A stretch of DNA of 6,841 nucleotides from an uncultured bacterium (lineage in GTDB: Bacteria; Bacteroidota; Bacteroidia; Chitinophagales; Chitinophagaceae), in NCBI GenBank assembly GCA_903957405.1, contig CAJBPC010000572.1, positions 1-6,841 on the forward strand, read 5' to 3'. The position numbers and the translations under genes are program-made. The notes beneath the pieces are model-generated. The model had not been told where the DNA came from and searched no databases. It saw only the letters and a program-made list of their open reading frames with translations. This document shows positions 1 to 6,006 of the stretch, in pieces. Every line of letters begins with the position of its first letter. Position 1 is the stretch's first letter.

Positions 1-696
1 CACCATCAACTCCCCAGTTGTACACCATCGGAATGTCAGGTTCCTCAACCATCCCTCATGTGTCCTGATATCATAAAAACGATACCCCTGCTCCAATGCA
101 AACGTACGCACCCAGTTTCGTATGTCATTCACCGGGCCGGCCATCAGATGGCAGTGGTTGATATCGACGATCTTATCAAACAAACGGGGCACATGGAAAC
201 CTAGTGCCGGACTTTCCGGTCGTGATGACAGTTCCTCTTCCGTATCCCGCTGCACCATTTCACCAGCCGTCAGATAACGGCGATTGCTGAACGTGAACTC
301 CAGCTTGTTCCTGTATTCAACCGTATCTGATGATCCGATGATCGGTTGCATGTCCGGCAATGCAATTTTTCCGATCCGCCGCAAATGATCTGCCACCTCC
401 TGCTGTTTGTATTCAAGTTGTTGCGCATAAGGCAGCATCTGCCACTTGCAGCCACCGCAAATACCGAAATGCTCGCAGAATGGCTTGACACGCTTCGATG
501 ATAATTGATGGAAATGCATGACACGCCCCTCTGCCCAATCCTTCTTGCTGCGCGTGACCAGGATATCAACCACATCTCCGGGGACTGCGCCCTCAACGAA
601 AATCACCTTACCGTCGATTTTTGCCAACGATTTTCCCTCCGCCGCATATGCGGTTAACTCGACATCCCGGATGATCCTGTTTTTTGTCTTTCGCAT
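1..696 (-). CDS. rlmD: 23S rRNA (uracil-C5)-methyltransferase, RlmD/TrmA family (N-terminal 232 residues, gene runs off the left edge)
   Basis: SAM-dependent m5U methyltransferase of the COG2265 family, which methylates a uracil in 23S rRNA (U1939 in E. coli numbering for RlmD). I read it directly on the minus strand from ATG at 696 to the window edge without a stop. Residues about 10-70 form a TRAM-like RNA-binding beta-barrel (AKIDGKVIFVEGAVPGDVVD). The iron-sulfur cysteines of RumA/RlmD are present: C74, C80 and C83 in FCEHFGICGGCKWQ, and C182 in NHCHLMAG. The segment EYRNKLEFTFSNRRY is also typical. The Rossmann methyltransferase domain with the catalytic cysteine lies outside the window, so completeness cannot be judged. 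The start is fixed by an in-frame TGA upstream and by the TRAM domain beginning close to the Met; no Shine-Dalgarno is seen. The family has paralogues (RlmC, RlmCD, TrmA), so the exact target uracil is inference. Confidence 0.92.
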   Translation of the reverse strand, partial: MRKTKNRIIRDVELTAYAAEGKSLAKIDGKVIFVEGAVPGDVVDILVTRSKKDWAEGRVMHFHQLSSKRVKPFCEHFGICGGCKWQMLPYAQQLEYKQQEVADHLRRIGKIALPDMQPIIGSSDTVEYRNKLEFTFSNRRYLTAGEMVQRDTEEELSSRPESPALGFHVPRLFDKIVDINHCHLMAGPVNDIRNWVRTFALEQGYRFYDIRTHEGWLRNLTFRWCTTGELMV

Positions 697-700
697 ATGG

Positions 701-731
701 CAAATGTAATTCCGCAGCGCAGCAATTCAAT
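701..731 (-). promoter_or_regulatory. Candidate Bacteroidota-type promoter of the rRNA methyltransferase gene
   Basis: On the minus strand, TACATTTG (708-701) matches the Bacteroidota -7 consensus TAnnTTTG exactly. It is preceded at 19 bp by ATTG (731-728), a three-of-four match to the -33 TTTG element. Spacing fits the known 19-21 bp. The -7 box ends only 4 bp before the ATG at 696, so transcription would begin at or next to the start codon. This is a motif match only; a short AT-rich gap can give such a match by chance. Confidence 0.4.
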
Positions 732-924
732 TCAAAAAGAGGGCCAGTGGAGATTTTATTTAAAACACTATATAATTTTCAATAATTTGATTACCAATGA
801 AATAAACAGCTATGCATGCCGATTTCATTAGATTTTTTTCAATAATAATGTAGGTATTTTGTTAAAGAAATCAGCATATCAAGATTCGGCACAGGATTTG
901 TAAAACTCAGGTATTCGCAGCAGA

Positions 925-945
925 TGATCCTGATCGTATGGATCA
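925..945. repeat. Short inverted repeat upstream of the L,D-transpeptidase gene
   Basis: TGATCC at 925-930 and GGATCA at 940-945 form perfect 6-bp arms around a 9-bp spacer, and the spacer itself repeats TGATC. It lies about 85 bp before the ATG at 1030, in a place where an operator or a 5' leader hairpin could sit. Six-bp arms are weak evidence, and function is unproven. Confidence 0.3.
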
Positions 946-1029
946 CTCCCTGCAGAGGCTGAAAGGCTTTAATTGAAAATCAAATGACTGCTTCTGAAAA
1001 CAAGATTTTTAATCAAAAAAGCAAGAGGA

Positions 1030-1821
1030 ATGAGCACACTGACCCGAATTGAAAAATCCATGTCATCCGTCCAAATGAAAAAAATCCTATTTGGCATCAC
1101 CATCTTTACCCTGTCAAGCGCAGTACCCATTCTGATCTCAGGAACCGGTGCTTCTGCAGCAGTGCTTTCAAAATTGACATCTACTAGCAGGGTTGCCGAA
1201 GCCGTGAAGCCTGAAGAAAAGATTCTTTCTTATGCTGAATCCATCTACGAGCGGGCAGGCCTTTCAAATTATGGGTTGGATCTGACGATTTTTGATCTAG
1301 CCTTAAAAGGCTTCGATCGCCTTTCGGCCAAAGGGTTGCTGAACAACGACAGTATCCTTACGGTCGTGGATTTCAGCAAGTCCTCCCGCCAGAAAAGACT
1401 CTTTGTGATCGATCTAAAGAAACAGCATATGGTCTACAACTCCTTGGTTGCCCACGGAAAAAATAGCGGAACGGAATATGCAAATAGTTTCTCCAACGCA
1501 CCCTCATCACACAAAAGTAGCCTGGGTTTCTTCATCACCCGCGGCACCTACCAGGGCTCCAACGGGTACTCCTTGCAAATCGATGGTTGTGAAAAAGGAA
1601 TCAATGACAAAGCTTTTTCAAGGGCGATTGTGATGCATGCCGCAGCATATGCGAATGAAAATGTCGCGCAAAACGGATTTTTGGGAAGAAGTTTCGGCTG
1701 CCCCGCAGTCCCGGAAAAAATGAACAAAAAAATCATCGACAAGATAAAAGGAGGGAATGTGATGTTCCTCTATTTCCCCGACAACCAATACCTGAAAAAA
1801 TCGCAAATACTGAATGGGTAG
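1030..1821 (+). CDS. Exported murein L,D-transpeptidase catalytic-domain protein (YkuD_2 type)
   Basis: Predicted periplasmic enzyme of the YkuD_2 (PF13645) group, related to L,D-transpeptidases that cross-link or modify peptidoglycan through a catalytic cysteine. With the first ATG as residue 1, a signal peptide runs from about M16 (MKKILFGITIF) to the ASA-A site near 43. The catalytic domain covers about 120-252: FVIDLKKQHMVYNSLVAHGKNSG is followed by SGTEYANSFSN, SSHKSSLGFF, H203 in VMHAAAY and S221-F-G-C224 in GRSFGCPAVP, the family's cysteine motif with the usual His. The 263-aa length fits. The start is uncertain: AGAGGA directly abuts the ATG at 1030, too close for a good ribosome site, and starts at 1060 (M11) or 1075 (M16) would give a tidier signal peptide. 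It is a single gene with its own terminator. Whether it makes 3-3 cross-links or attaches other molecules cannot be told. Confidence 0.9.
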   Translation: MSTLTRIEKSMSSVQMKKILFGITIFTLSSAVPILISGTGASAAVLSKLTSTSRVAEAVKPEEKILSYAESIYERAGLSNYGLDLTIFDLALKGFDRLSAKGLLNNDSILTVVDFSKSSRQKRLFVIDLKKQHMVYNSLVAHGKNSGTEYANSFSNAPSSHKSSLGFFITRGTYQGSNGYSLQIDGCEKGINDKAFSRAIVMHAAAYANENVAQNGFLGRSFGCPAVPEKMNKKIIDKIKGGNVMFLYFPDNQYLKKSQILNG

Positions 1822-1824
1822 TGG

Positions 1825-1847
1825 AACCGCCATCACTGTGGCGGGTT
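1825..1847 (+). other. Upstream hairpin in the convergent intergenic gap
   Basis: CCGCCA (1827-1832) pairs with TGGCGG (1839-1844) around a 6-nt loop. AA/TT can extend the stem past one bulged G. It starts 5 bases after the transpeptidase stop codon and is followed at once by the intrinsic terminator. No T-run follows, so by itself it is not a terminator; it could protect the mRNA 3' end or help termination from either strand. Confidence 0.4.
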
Positions 1848-1878
1848 AAACCCGGGAGCGTTTGCCTCCGGGTTTTTT
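1848..1878 (+). terminator. Rho-independent terminator of the L,D-transpeptidase gene
   Basis: The arms AAACCCGGGAGC (1848-1859) and GCCTCCGGGTTT (1864-1875) pair around a GTTT loop, with one G-T wobble and one A-C mismatch. The 3' arm runs into three further Ts, giving a run of six Ts (1873-1878). The run touches the stop codon of the convergent PAP2-like gene (1877-1879). In the reverse direction only three Ts follow the stem, so it is expected to be much weaker for the minus-strand operon. Confidence 0.85.
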
Positions 1879-2524
1879 ATATCCAATATGAAAACATCTG
1901 TGTGCCCACGCCCGTCAGTAATCCGACGATGATCTCCGCAGATGTGTGGTTGGATACAATAAGTCGCGACGTGCATACAATGCCTGTCAATAAGATTGAA
2001 GCCATCAATGGCCATGCAGATTCCGCATATCCACTCGCAAGAACCACATACATCAGGCCTAACATCCCGCCAACTCCAATGGCATGCATACTGATTTTTA
2101 GAAAGCTGTTAAGCACCAGCGCCACACTGGAGGCAAGAAAAATCCCCTGACACATATCCGTCAGAATCAATGGCGCATCAGACTGATTCTTGAACACATA
2201 ATAGGTCCAAAAGAAAAAAGTGATGGAGGCCATATAAGGTACGATCCGCTCCTTCTGCGTATCCAGCTGGATGGATTTGCTGAAGCCCAGACCACGCAAC
2301 AACAAGACGATAAGCACGGGGAACACGAAATTATTGCTGGTGAATGTCAGAAACTTCACTAGCCTTGCTGATTCTGACGCTGCCAGAAATATGGTGGGAT
2401 TTATGAAGACAATGTAGTACATCATCATCAACCCGGTGAACAACGGATGGAATATCCAGGATATAAAACGTGCTGCCCAAATAACGAGGGGGTGATAGGC
2501 GCTTACAGATGGTTGTGCGGTCAT
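1877..2524 (-). CDS. Divergent PAP2-superfamily-like integral membrane protein
   Basis: Membrane protein of 215 aa (from ATG at 2524) with about six hydrophobic segments, near 12-42, 64-80, 98-112, 122-140, 146-165 and 172-213. Three places resemble the PAP2 (type 2 phosphatidic acid phosphatase) signatures. KERIVPY at 91-97 recalls the first motif, KISMHA at 143-148 sits where PSGH is expected and keeps the His, and S186-R187-x5-H193-x3-E197 matches SRx5Hx3D except for Glu instead of Asp. PAP2 enzymes remove phosphate from lipid phosphates such as undecaprenyl pyrophosphate. Given the degenerate first two motifs, activity here is uncertain and a non-catalytic role is possible. It follows rpoN: a GTG start at 2530 would overlap the rpoN TGA as GTGA, while the ATG chosen here begins 2 bases after that stop. 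Either way translational coupling is likely. Its stop touches the T-run of the convergent terminator. Confidence 0.75.
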   Translation of the reverse strand: MTAQPSVSAYHPLVIWAARFISWIFHPLFTGLMMMYYIVFINPTIFLAASESARLVKFLTFTSNNFVFPVLIVLLLRGLGFSKSIQLDTQKERIVPYMASITFFFWTYYVFKNQSDAPLILTDMCQGIFLASSVALVLNSFLKISMHAIGVGGMLGLMYVVLASGYAESAWPLMASILLTGIVCTSRLIVSNHTSAEIIVGLLTGVGTQMFSYWI

Positions 2525-2526
2525 AT

Positions 2527-4017
2527 TCACAAGGCTTTTCTCAAACGTGCCACCGGGATATTGAGTTGTTCCCTGTACTTGGCGACGGTTCGCCGTGCAA
2601 TATTATAACCTTTTTCCTGTAGCATCTCAGTGAGTTTCTCATCACTCAACGGCTTTCGCTTGCTTTCAGCCTGGATCATATCGCTGAGTATCTTCTTGAC
2701 CTCGCGTGTCGATACTTCTTCACCGCTCTCCGTACTTAATGACTCACTGAAAAAGAACTTTAAGCGGTACGTGCCGAACTCCGTCTGAACGAATTTACTA
2801 TTCGCCACACGAGATACCGTGGATATGTCTAGAAATGTCTGCTCTGCGATATCCTTCAGAATCATCGGCTTCAGATTGGTCTCGTCACCGGTCATGAAAA
2901 ATTCGTGCTGGTGCTCAAGAATGGCTTCCATAGTGAGCAGCAGCGTATTCTGCCTTTGCTTGATCGCATCGATGAACCATTTGGCCGCATCAATCTTCTG
3001 CTTGATGAAAATAACCGCCTCCTTCTGACGCTTGTCCTTTTTAGAGCCCTTGTCGTATTCCCTAAGCATGTCACGATACCCTTCACTGACCCTCAAATCA
3101 GGAGCATTCCTTGAATTAAGCGTCACTTCAAGCTTCCCAGCGTTGTTGTATATGAAGAAATCAGGAATCATGTATGTCTCCCCATTTTTCGACTCCCCCA
3201 CATTGCCACCAGGCTTGGGGTTCAACTTGAGGATCTGCCCGATGGCGTCACGGAGCGCTTCATCGGAAAGATTTAACACCCGCTGGATCTTTTCATAGTG
3301 TTTCTTAGTGAATTCCTCAAAATACTTCTCCAATATCCGAATGGCCATGATGATCGCTGGATCATCGACTGTTACCTGTTTTCGGTACAGCTGCAGCAAT
3401 AAACACTCCCGAAGGTTGCGAGAGGCGATGCCGGGCGGATCGAATTGCTGGATGGTGGCGATAAGTTCCTCGATCTGTCCTGAGGACACATGTATGTTTT
3501 GGCGGAAAGCAAGATCATCGACGATCGATTCCGTCTCCCTTCTCAAATATCCATCCTCATCGATGCTGCCGACAATCTGTTCTGCAATTCTGTTGTATTC
3601 ATCAGAAAGCTCCAGCATGCCTAGCTGCTCGAGTAAGATCTCGTGGAAAGAAGATTCCACTCGGTGCGGAATGGTCTTGCCTTCATCAAGTTCGGGATAA
3701 TTCTCATCCCGTAGCCTGTAATCACCCACTTCATCCTCATCCTGCACATATTCGCTGATGTCGATGTTATCATACTCATCCTCACTTCCGTCGAGATCGA
3801 AATCCTCCTCGCCCGTCGTGTCGAACTCATCGATCCCGTCCTCTCCCATATCCTCATGCCCTTCCTCCGTAAGCTCTAAAGCAGGATTTTCCTCCATCTC
3901 CTCCTTGATCCGTTCTTCAAGGTTTGCTGTAGGAACCTGCAACAGTTTCATCAGCTGGATCTGCTGAGGTGAAAGCTTCTGTAATAGCTTCTGTTGGAGG
4001 TTTTGAGAAAGTGCCAT
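2527..4017 (-). CDS. rpoN: RNA polymerase sigma-54 factor
   Basis: Alternative sigma factor that directs RNA polymerase to -24/-12 promoters and needs an ATP-driven activator to open them. The 496-aa product has all regions in order. Region I (1-48) is Gln/Leu-rich, with LSPQQIQLMKLLQVPTANLE. Region II (about 51-113) is very acidic, about 30 Asp/Glu in 63 residues. The core-binding domain spans about 118-270 and includes QFDPPGIASRNLRECLLLQL and LNPKPGG. The helix-turn-helix lies near 386-410 (LKDIAEQTFLDISTVSRVAN), followed by KFVQTEFGTYRLKFFFS. The RpoN box is ARRTVAKYRE at 474-483, very close to the classic ARRTVAKYRE. The start at 4017 begins exactly at region I; no Shine-Dalgarno precedes it. 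It is the first gene of a unit with the PAP2-like gene. No sigma-54 activator (AAA+ enhancer-binding protein) is encoded in the window, so its regulon cannot be inferred here. Confidence 0.98.
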   Translation of the reverse strand: MALSQNLQQKLLQKLSPQQIQLMKLLQVPTANLEERIKEEMEENPALELTEEGHEDMGEDGIDEFDTTGEEDFDLDGSEDEYDNIDISEYVQDEDEVGDYRLRDENYPELDEGKTIPHRVESSFHEILLEQLGMLELSDEYNRIAEQIVGSIDEDGYLRRETESIVDDLAFRQNIHVSSGQIEELIATIQQFDPPGIASRNLRECLLLQLYRKQVTVDDPAIIMAIRILEKYFEEFTKKHYEKIQRVLNLSDEALRDAIGQILKLNPKPGGNVGESKNGETYMIPDFFIYNNAGKLEVTLNSRNAPDLRVSEGYRDMLREYDKGSKKDKRQKEAVIFIKQKIDAAKWFIDAIKQRQNTLLLTMEAILEHQHEFFMTGDETNLKPMILKDIAEQTFLDISTVSRVANSKFVQTEFGTYRLKFFFSESLSTESGEEVSTREVKKILSDMIQAESKRKPLSDEKLTEMLQEKGYNIARRTVAKYREQLNIPVARLRKAL

Positions 4018-4097
4018 ACTACGAAAAAACAGTAAATTGGGTTAAAAATCGCGGTTCCACAAAAATCAAGCCTAAATTACGAACAAAACACGGATAC
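4018..4097. promoter_or_regulatory. Divergent promoter region between rpoN and the small exported protein gene
   Basis: These 80 AT-rich bases separate the rpoN ATG (4017) from the preferred ATG of the plus-strand small gene (4098), so at least one promoter of each gene should be here. I found no exact TTTG-N19-21-TAnnTTTG pair in either direction. GATTTTTG on the minus strand and TAAATTGG (4033-4040) on the plus strand are one-mismatch -7 candidates without a well-placed -33 box. No operator-like inverted repeat stands out. Confidence 0.45.
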
Positions 4098-4397
4098 ATG
4101 CAGAAAGTCAACCTGATATCAGTCATGATACTCATCATATTCCTCATGCCAACATTCAGCCAGGCACAACAAAAAGACCCGGCAGACAGCATGGCCCTGA
4201 AAAAAAGACTTTTCTCAGAAATGAACGCAGCAATGGATTCAGACAAAAGATTTCTGCTTCCACCCGACAATTCTGTCAGGCAGCTGGGGTTCATGTGCCG
4301 TCAGGAATGGAAACTCGAAAAAGCTACACGACTGCCGATTCGTGTCAGGCTTGGATCCCTGGATTATGTCAATAAAATGGAAGGAAAAAAACAATAG
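4098..4397 (+). CDS. Small exported protein of unknown function
   Basis: I do not recognise a named domain. From the ATG at 4098 the product is 99 aa. A clear signal peptide (M1-A23: Lys at 3, hydrophobic core ISVMILIIFLMPTF, then SQA-QQ as cleavage site) leaves a mature chain of about 76 residues. The mature part is charged and helical-looking at first (ALKKRLFSEMNAAMDSDKRF), then has PPDNSVRQLGFMC and a basic tail with KATRLPIRVRLGSLDYVN. There is one cysteine (C67), and no lipobox. The tail with arginines ending in RLGSLDYVN looks like a conserved module of small Bacteroidota exported proteins, but this is recollection rather than a search. The frame is open back to an ATG at 3969, but that form would overlap rpoN on the other strand and bury the signal peptide, so I reject it. 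The gene is divergent from rpoN and convergent with the GHL10 gene. Confidence 0.7.
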   Translation: MQKVNLISVMILIIFLMPTFSQAQQKDPADSMALKKRLFSEMNAAMDSDKRFLLPPDNSVRQLGFMCRQEWKLEKATRLPIRVRLGSLDYVNKMEGKKQ

Positions 4398-4413
4398 CCA
4401 CCCATCCCCATAC

Positions 4414-6000
4414 CTATGGTTCCGCCCTCTCCCAAGTACCACTGGGGTTTCTCAAGAACTTCAAAACCGATGAACCGGGTCCAACCGTCGCACTCTCGCG
4501 ATTGGCAAAATCTACATAAGTGACATGATACTGCATGAATTTCGCATCAGCCGGATAATCAATCAAAAAATCAACCCTGCCGGCAAATGGCTTGATGGCG
4601 ACAAGCTGTGCATCGGAGAAACTCCCCGAAACTGAATACCGGACGTATACGGCCACCTGGCGGATGTCTCCCAATGGTACAGACGGAGCCACCACCCTGA
4701 ACCTCACCTTGTCGCCAGTTTGAACTGCACCCCCTTCGATCAAAGGAGATACAGGACCTGAACCGACAACGTCAGCTGCAGGCGGAACCAATGCAGGATA
4801 ACGGTAGTAGTTATTCCGAAGTGAGTCATTCCAACCCATTGGATTGCGGTAAAAGGATTTACTGCTGAAATACACCGCTCCATTGATATTCGGTGTGCTC
4901 CTGATGGCACTCAATTGCTTCGGAATGATCGTATTGTCCTTCCAGGCAGTATTGCTTCCCGCCCTGTAATACCCCAGACCGATATAGCATGGCTTCCCAA
5001 ATGAATTCTTGCTCCACCAGTCCAGCAGCGGCTCGAACGGAGCTGCAGGATGACCGAACTCCCAGTACAATTGAGGAACCACATAATCCACCCAACCTTT
5101 TTCAAGCCAAAGGCGTATGTCGGCATAAAGATCATCATAATTCGTTTGTCCGGCTTTTGTATCACTCCCCCGGGGATCCTTGTCTTTATTCCGCCACACC
5201 CCAAATGGAGAAATACCAAAGCGACACAAAGGATTGCCACCCTTAATCACCCGATACAGCTGTACGATGATGGAATCCACATTGCTCCTTCTCCAATCCT
5301 CAAGGGGCAGCTGATTACCGAATTTTCGAAAACTGGATGAATCCGGAAATTCCTTTCCTGGAATGCGATAAGGATAGAAATAATCATCGAAATGGATCGC
5401 GTCAACCTTATACCTTTTCACAATGTCAGAAACAACCAAGGTTACAAATGCCTGTGCCTCCGGATTGCCGGGATCAAAATATCGCTTGCCGCCATAATCC
5501 AGAAACCAATGTGGCTTCAAACGACTGATATGTGTCGGGGCAATGGACGACTTCGCGATATTGAAGACGGCACGATAAGGATTCAACCATGCATGGAACT
5601 CCATACCCCGCTTGTGCGTCTCTTCAATCATGAACGCAAGAGGATCATAATATGGAAACGGCGGTTTCCCCTGTGTGCCGGTTAGCCATTCGCTCCAAGG
5701 TTCATAAGGAGACGGATAAAATGCATCCGATGCTGGACGGATCTGCATAATAACGGCATTCATGCCATTGGCCTTATGCAAATCTACCATTCTGACGAAC
5801 TCCGCTTTCTGCGAGTCGGTCGGTAAGCCCTTGCGGGATGGCCAATCAATATTATCCACCGTTGCGATCCATGCACCCCTGAATTCATGACGGGGAGACG
5901 ATGTCTGCGCACAAACCGTCCCGGAAATCAACAAGACAAGAAATTCAATGCATATTGATAAAGCAGCAAAACTTCCGTACCGAATATTAAATTGCATCAT
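4414..6000 (-). CDS. Exported glycosyl-hydrolase-like protein, GHL10/DUF187 family (DigH/YngK-like)
   Basis: Secreted or periplasmic protein of 528 aa with the GHL10 (PF02638) domain. E. coli DigH (YddW) of this family cleaves peptidoglycan glycan strands stripped of stem peptides, so a similar cell-wall role is the best inference. A signal peptide covers about 1-31 (hydrophobic FAALSICIEFLVLLISGTVCA, cleavage before QTSS). The TIM-barrel domain runs from about 37 to 400: EFRGAWIATVDNIDWPSRKG at 39-58, MQIRPASDAFYPS, FHAWLNPYRA, D205/D206 in IHFDDYFYPY as likely active-site acids, ISPFGVWRN at 263-271, and VDYVVPQLYWEFG at 304-316. The C-terminal part (about 410-515) looks like a beta-sandwich, perhaps fibronectin-III-like. 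A second ATG follows the first immediately. The gap to the upstream AI-2E gene is 6 bp, so they are probably one operon. The length and motif order are normal for the family; the substrate in this organism is unproven. Confidence 0.94.
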   Translation of the reverse strand: MMQFNIRYGSFAALSICIEFLVLLISGTVCAQTSSPRHEFRGAWIATVDNIDWPSRKGLPTDSQKAEFVRMVDLHKANGMNAVIMQIRPASDAFYPSPYEPWSEWLTGTQGKPPFPYYDPLAFMIEETHKRGMEFHAWLNPYRAVFNIAKSSIAPTHISRLKPHWFLDYGGKRYFDPGNPEAQAFVTLVVSDIVKRYKVDAIHFDDYFYPYRIPGKEFPDSSSFRKFGNQLPLEDWRRSNVDSIIVQLYRVIKGGNPLCRFGISPFGVWRNKDKDPRGSDTKAGQTNYDDLYADIRLWLEKGWVDYVVPQLYWEFGHPAAPFEPLLDWWSKNSFGKPCYIGLGYYRAGSNTAWKDNTIIPKQLSAIRSTPNINGAVYFSSKSFYRNPMGWNDSLRNNYYRYPALVPPAADVVGSGPVSPLIEGGAVQTGDKVRFRVVAPSVPLGDIRQVAVYVRYSVSGSFSDAQLVAIKPFAGRVDFLIDYPADAKFMQYHVTYVDFANRESATVGPGSSVLKFLRNPSGTWERAEP

Positions 6001-6006
6001 AGGTAA

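Larger units (their letters stand above)
697..1029. other. 333-bp AT-rich intergenic region between divergent genes
   Basis: No credible coding sequence in either direction. The part from about 740 to 900 is strongly AT-rich (poly-A and poly-T runs, TATATAA-like stretches) and should contain the promoters of both divergent genes. Apart from the candidate methyltransferase promoter, I find no exact TAnnTTTG box reading toward the transpeptidase; TTTG at 858-861 followed after 19 bp by AAGATTCG is a poor match. An inverted repeat lies at 925-945. Tiny frames such as a 12-codon one at 924-962 have no support as genes. Confidence 0.6.

Noticed and set aside
270..596. Open frame of 108 codons on the minus strand in another frame of the methyltransferase
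   Set aside because: It lies wholly inside the methyltransferase, whose frame contains the iron-sulfur cysteine motif; the alternative has no recognisable features.
924..962. A 12-codon frame upstream of the transpeptidase, considered as a leader peptide
   Set aside because: No run of regulatory codons, no ribosome site and no attenuator-like alternative hairpins nearby.
1821..2150. Open frame of 109 codons on the plus strand after the transpeptidase
   Set aside because: It crosses the intrinsic terminator and then runs antisense through the PAP2-like gene; no domain or start signal is visible.
3308..3700. Open frame of 130 codons on the plus strand inside rpoN
   Set aside because: Antisense shadow of rpoN; its Ser/Met/Cys-rich composition is that of a reverse-complement frame, and the sense frame has full family motifs.
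3969..4097. N-terminal extension of the small exported protein by 43 residues from the ATG at 3969
   Set aside because: It would overlap the rpoN start on the opposite strand and place a charged, non-signal stretch before an obvious signal peptide that begins at 4098.
4900..4920. TGGCAC followed by TTGC on the plus strand, considered as a sigma-54 promoter
   Set aside because: The spacing is one base too short for a -24/-12 element, and it lies antisense within the GHL10 gene.
5050..5685. Several plus-strand open frames of 63-97 codons opposite the GHL10 gene
   Set aside because: Shadows of the well-supported glycosidase reading frame; none has its own signals or domains.
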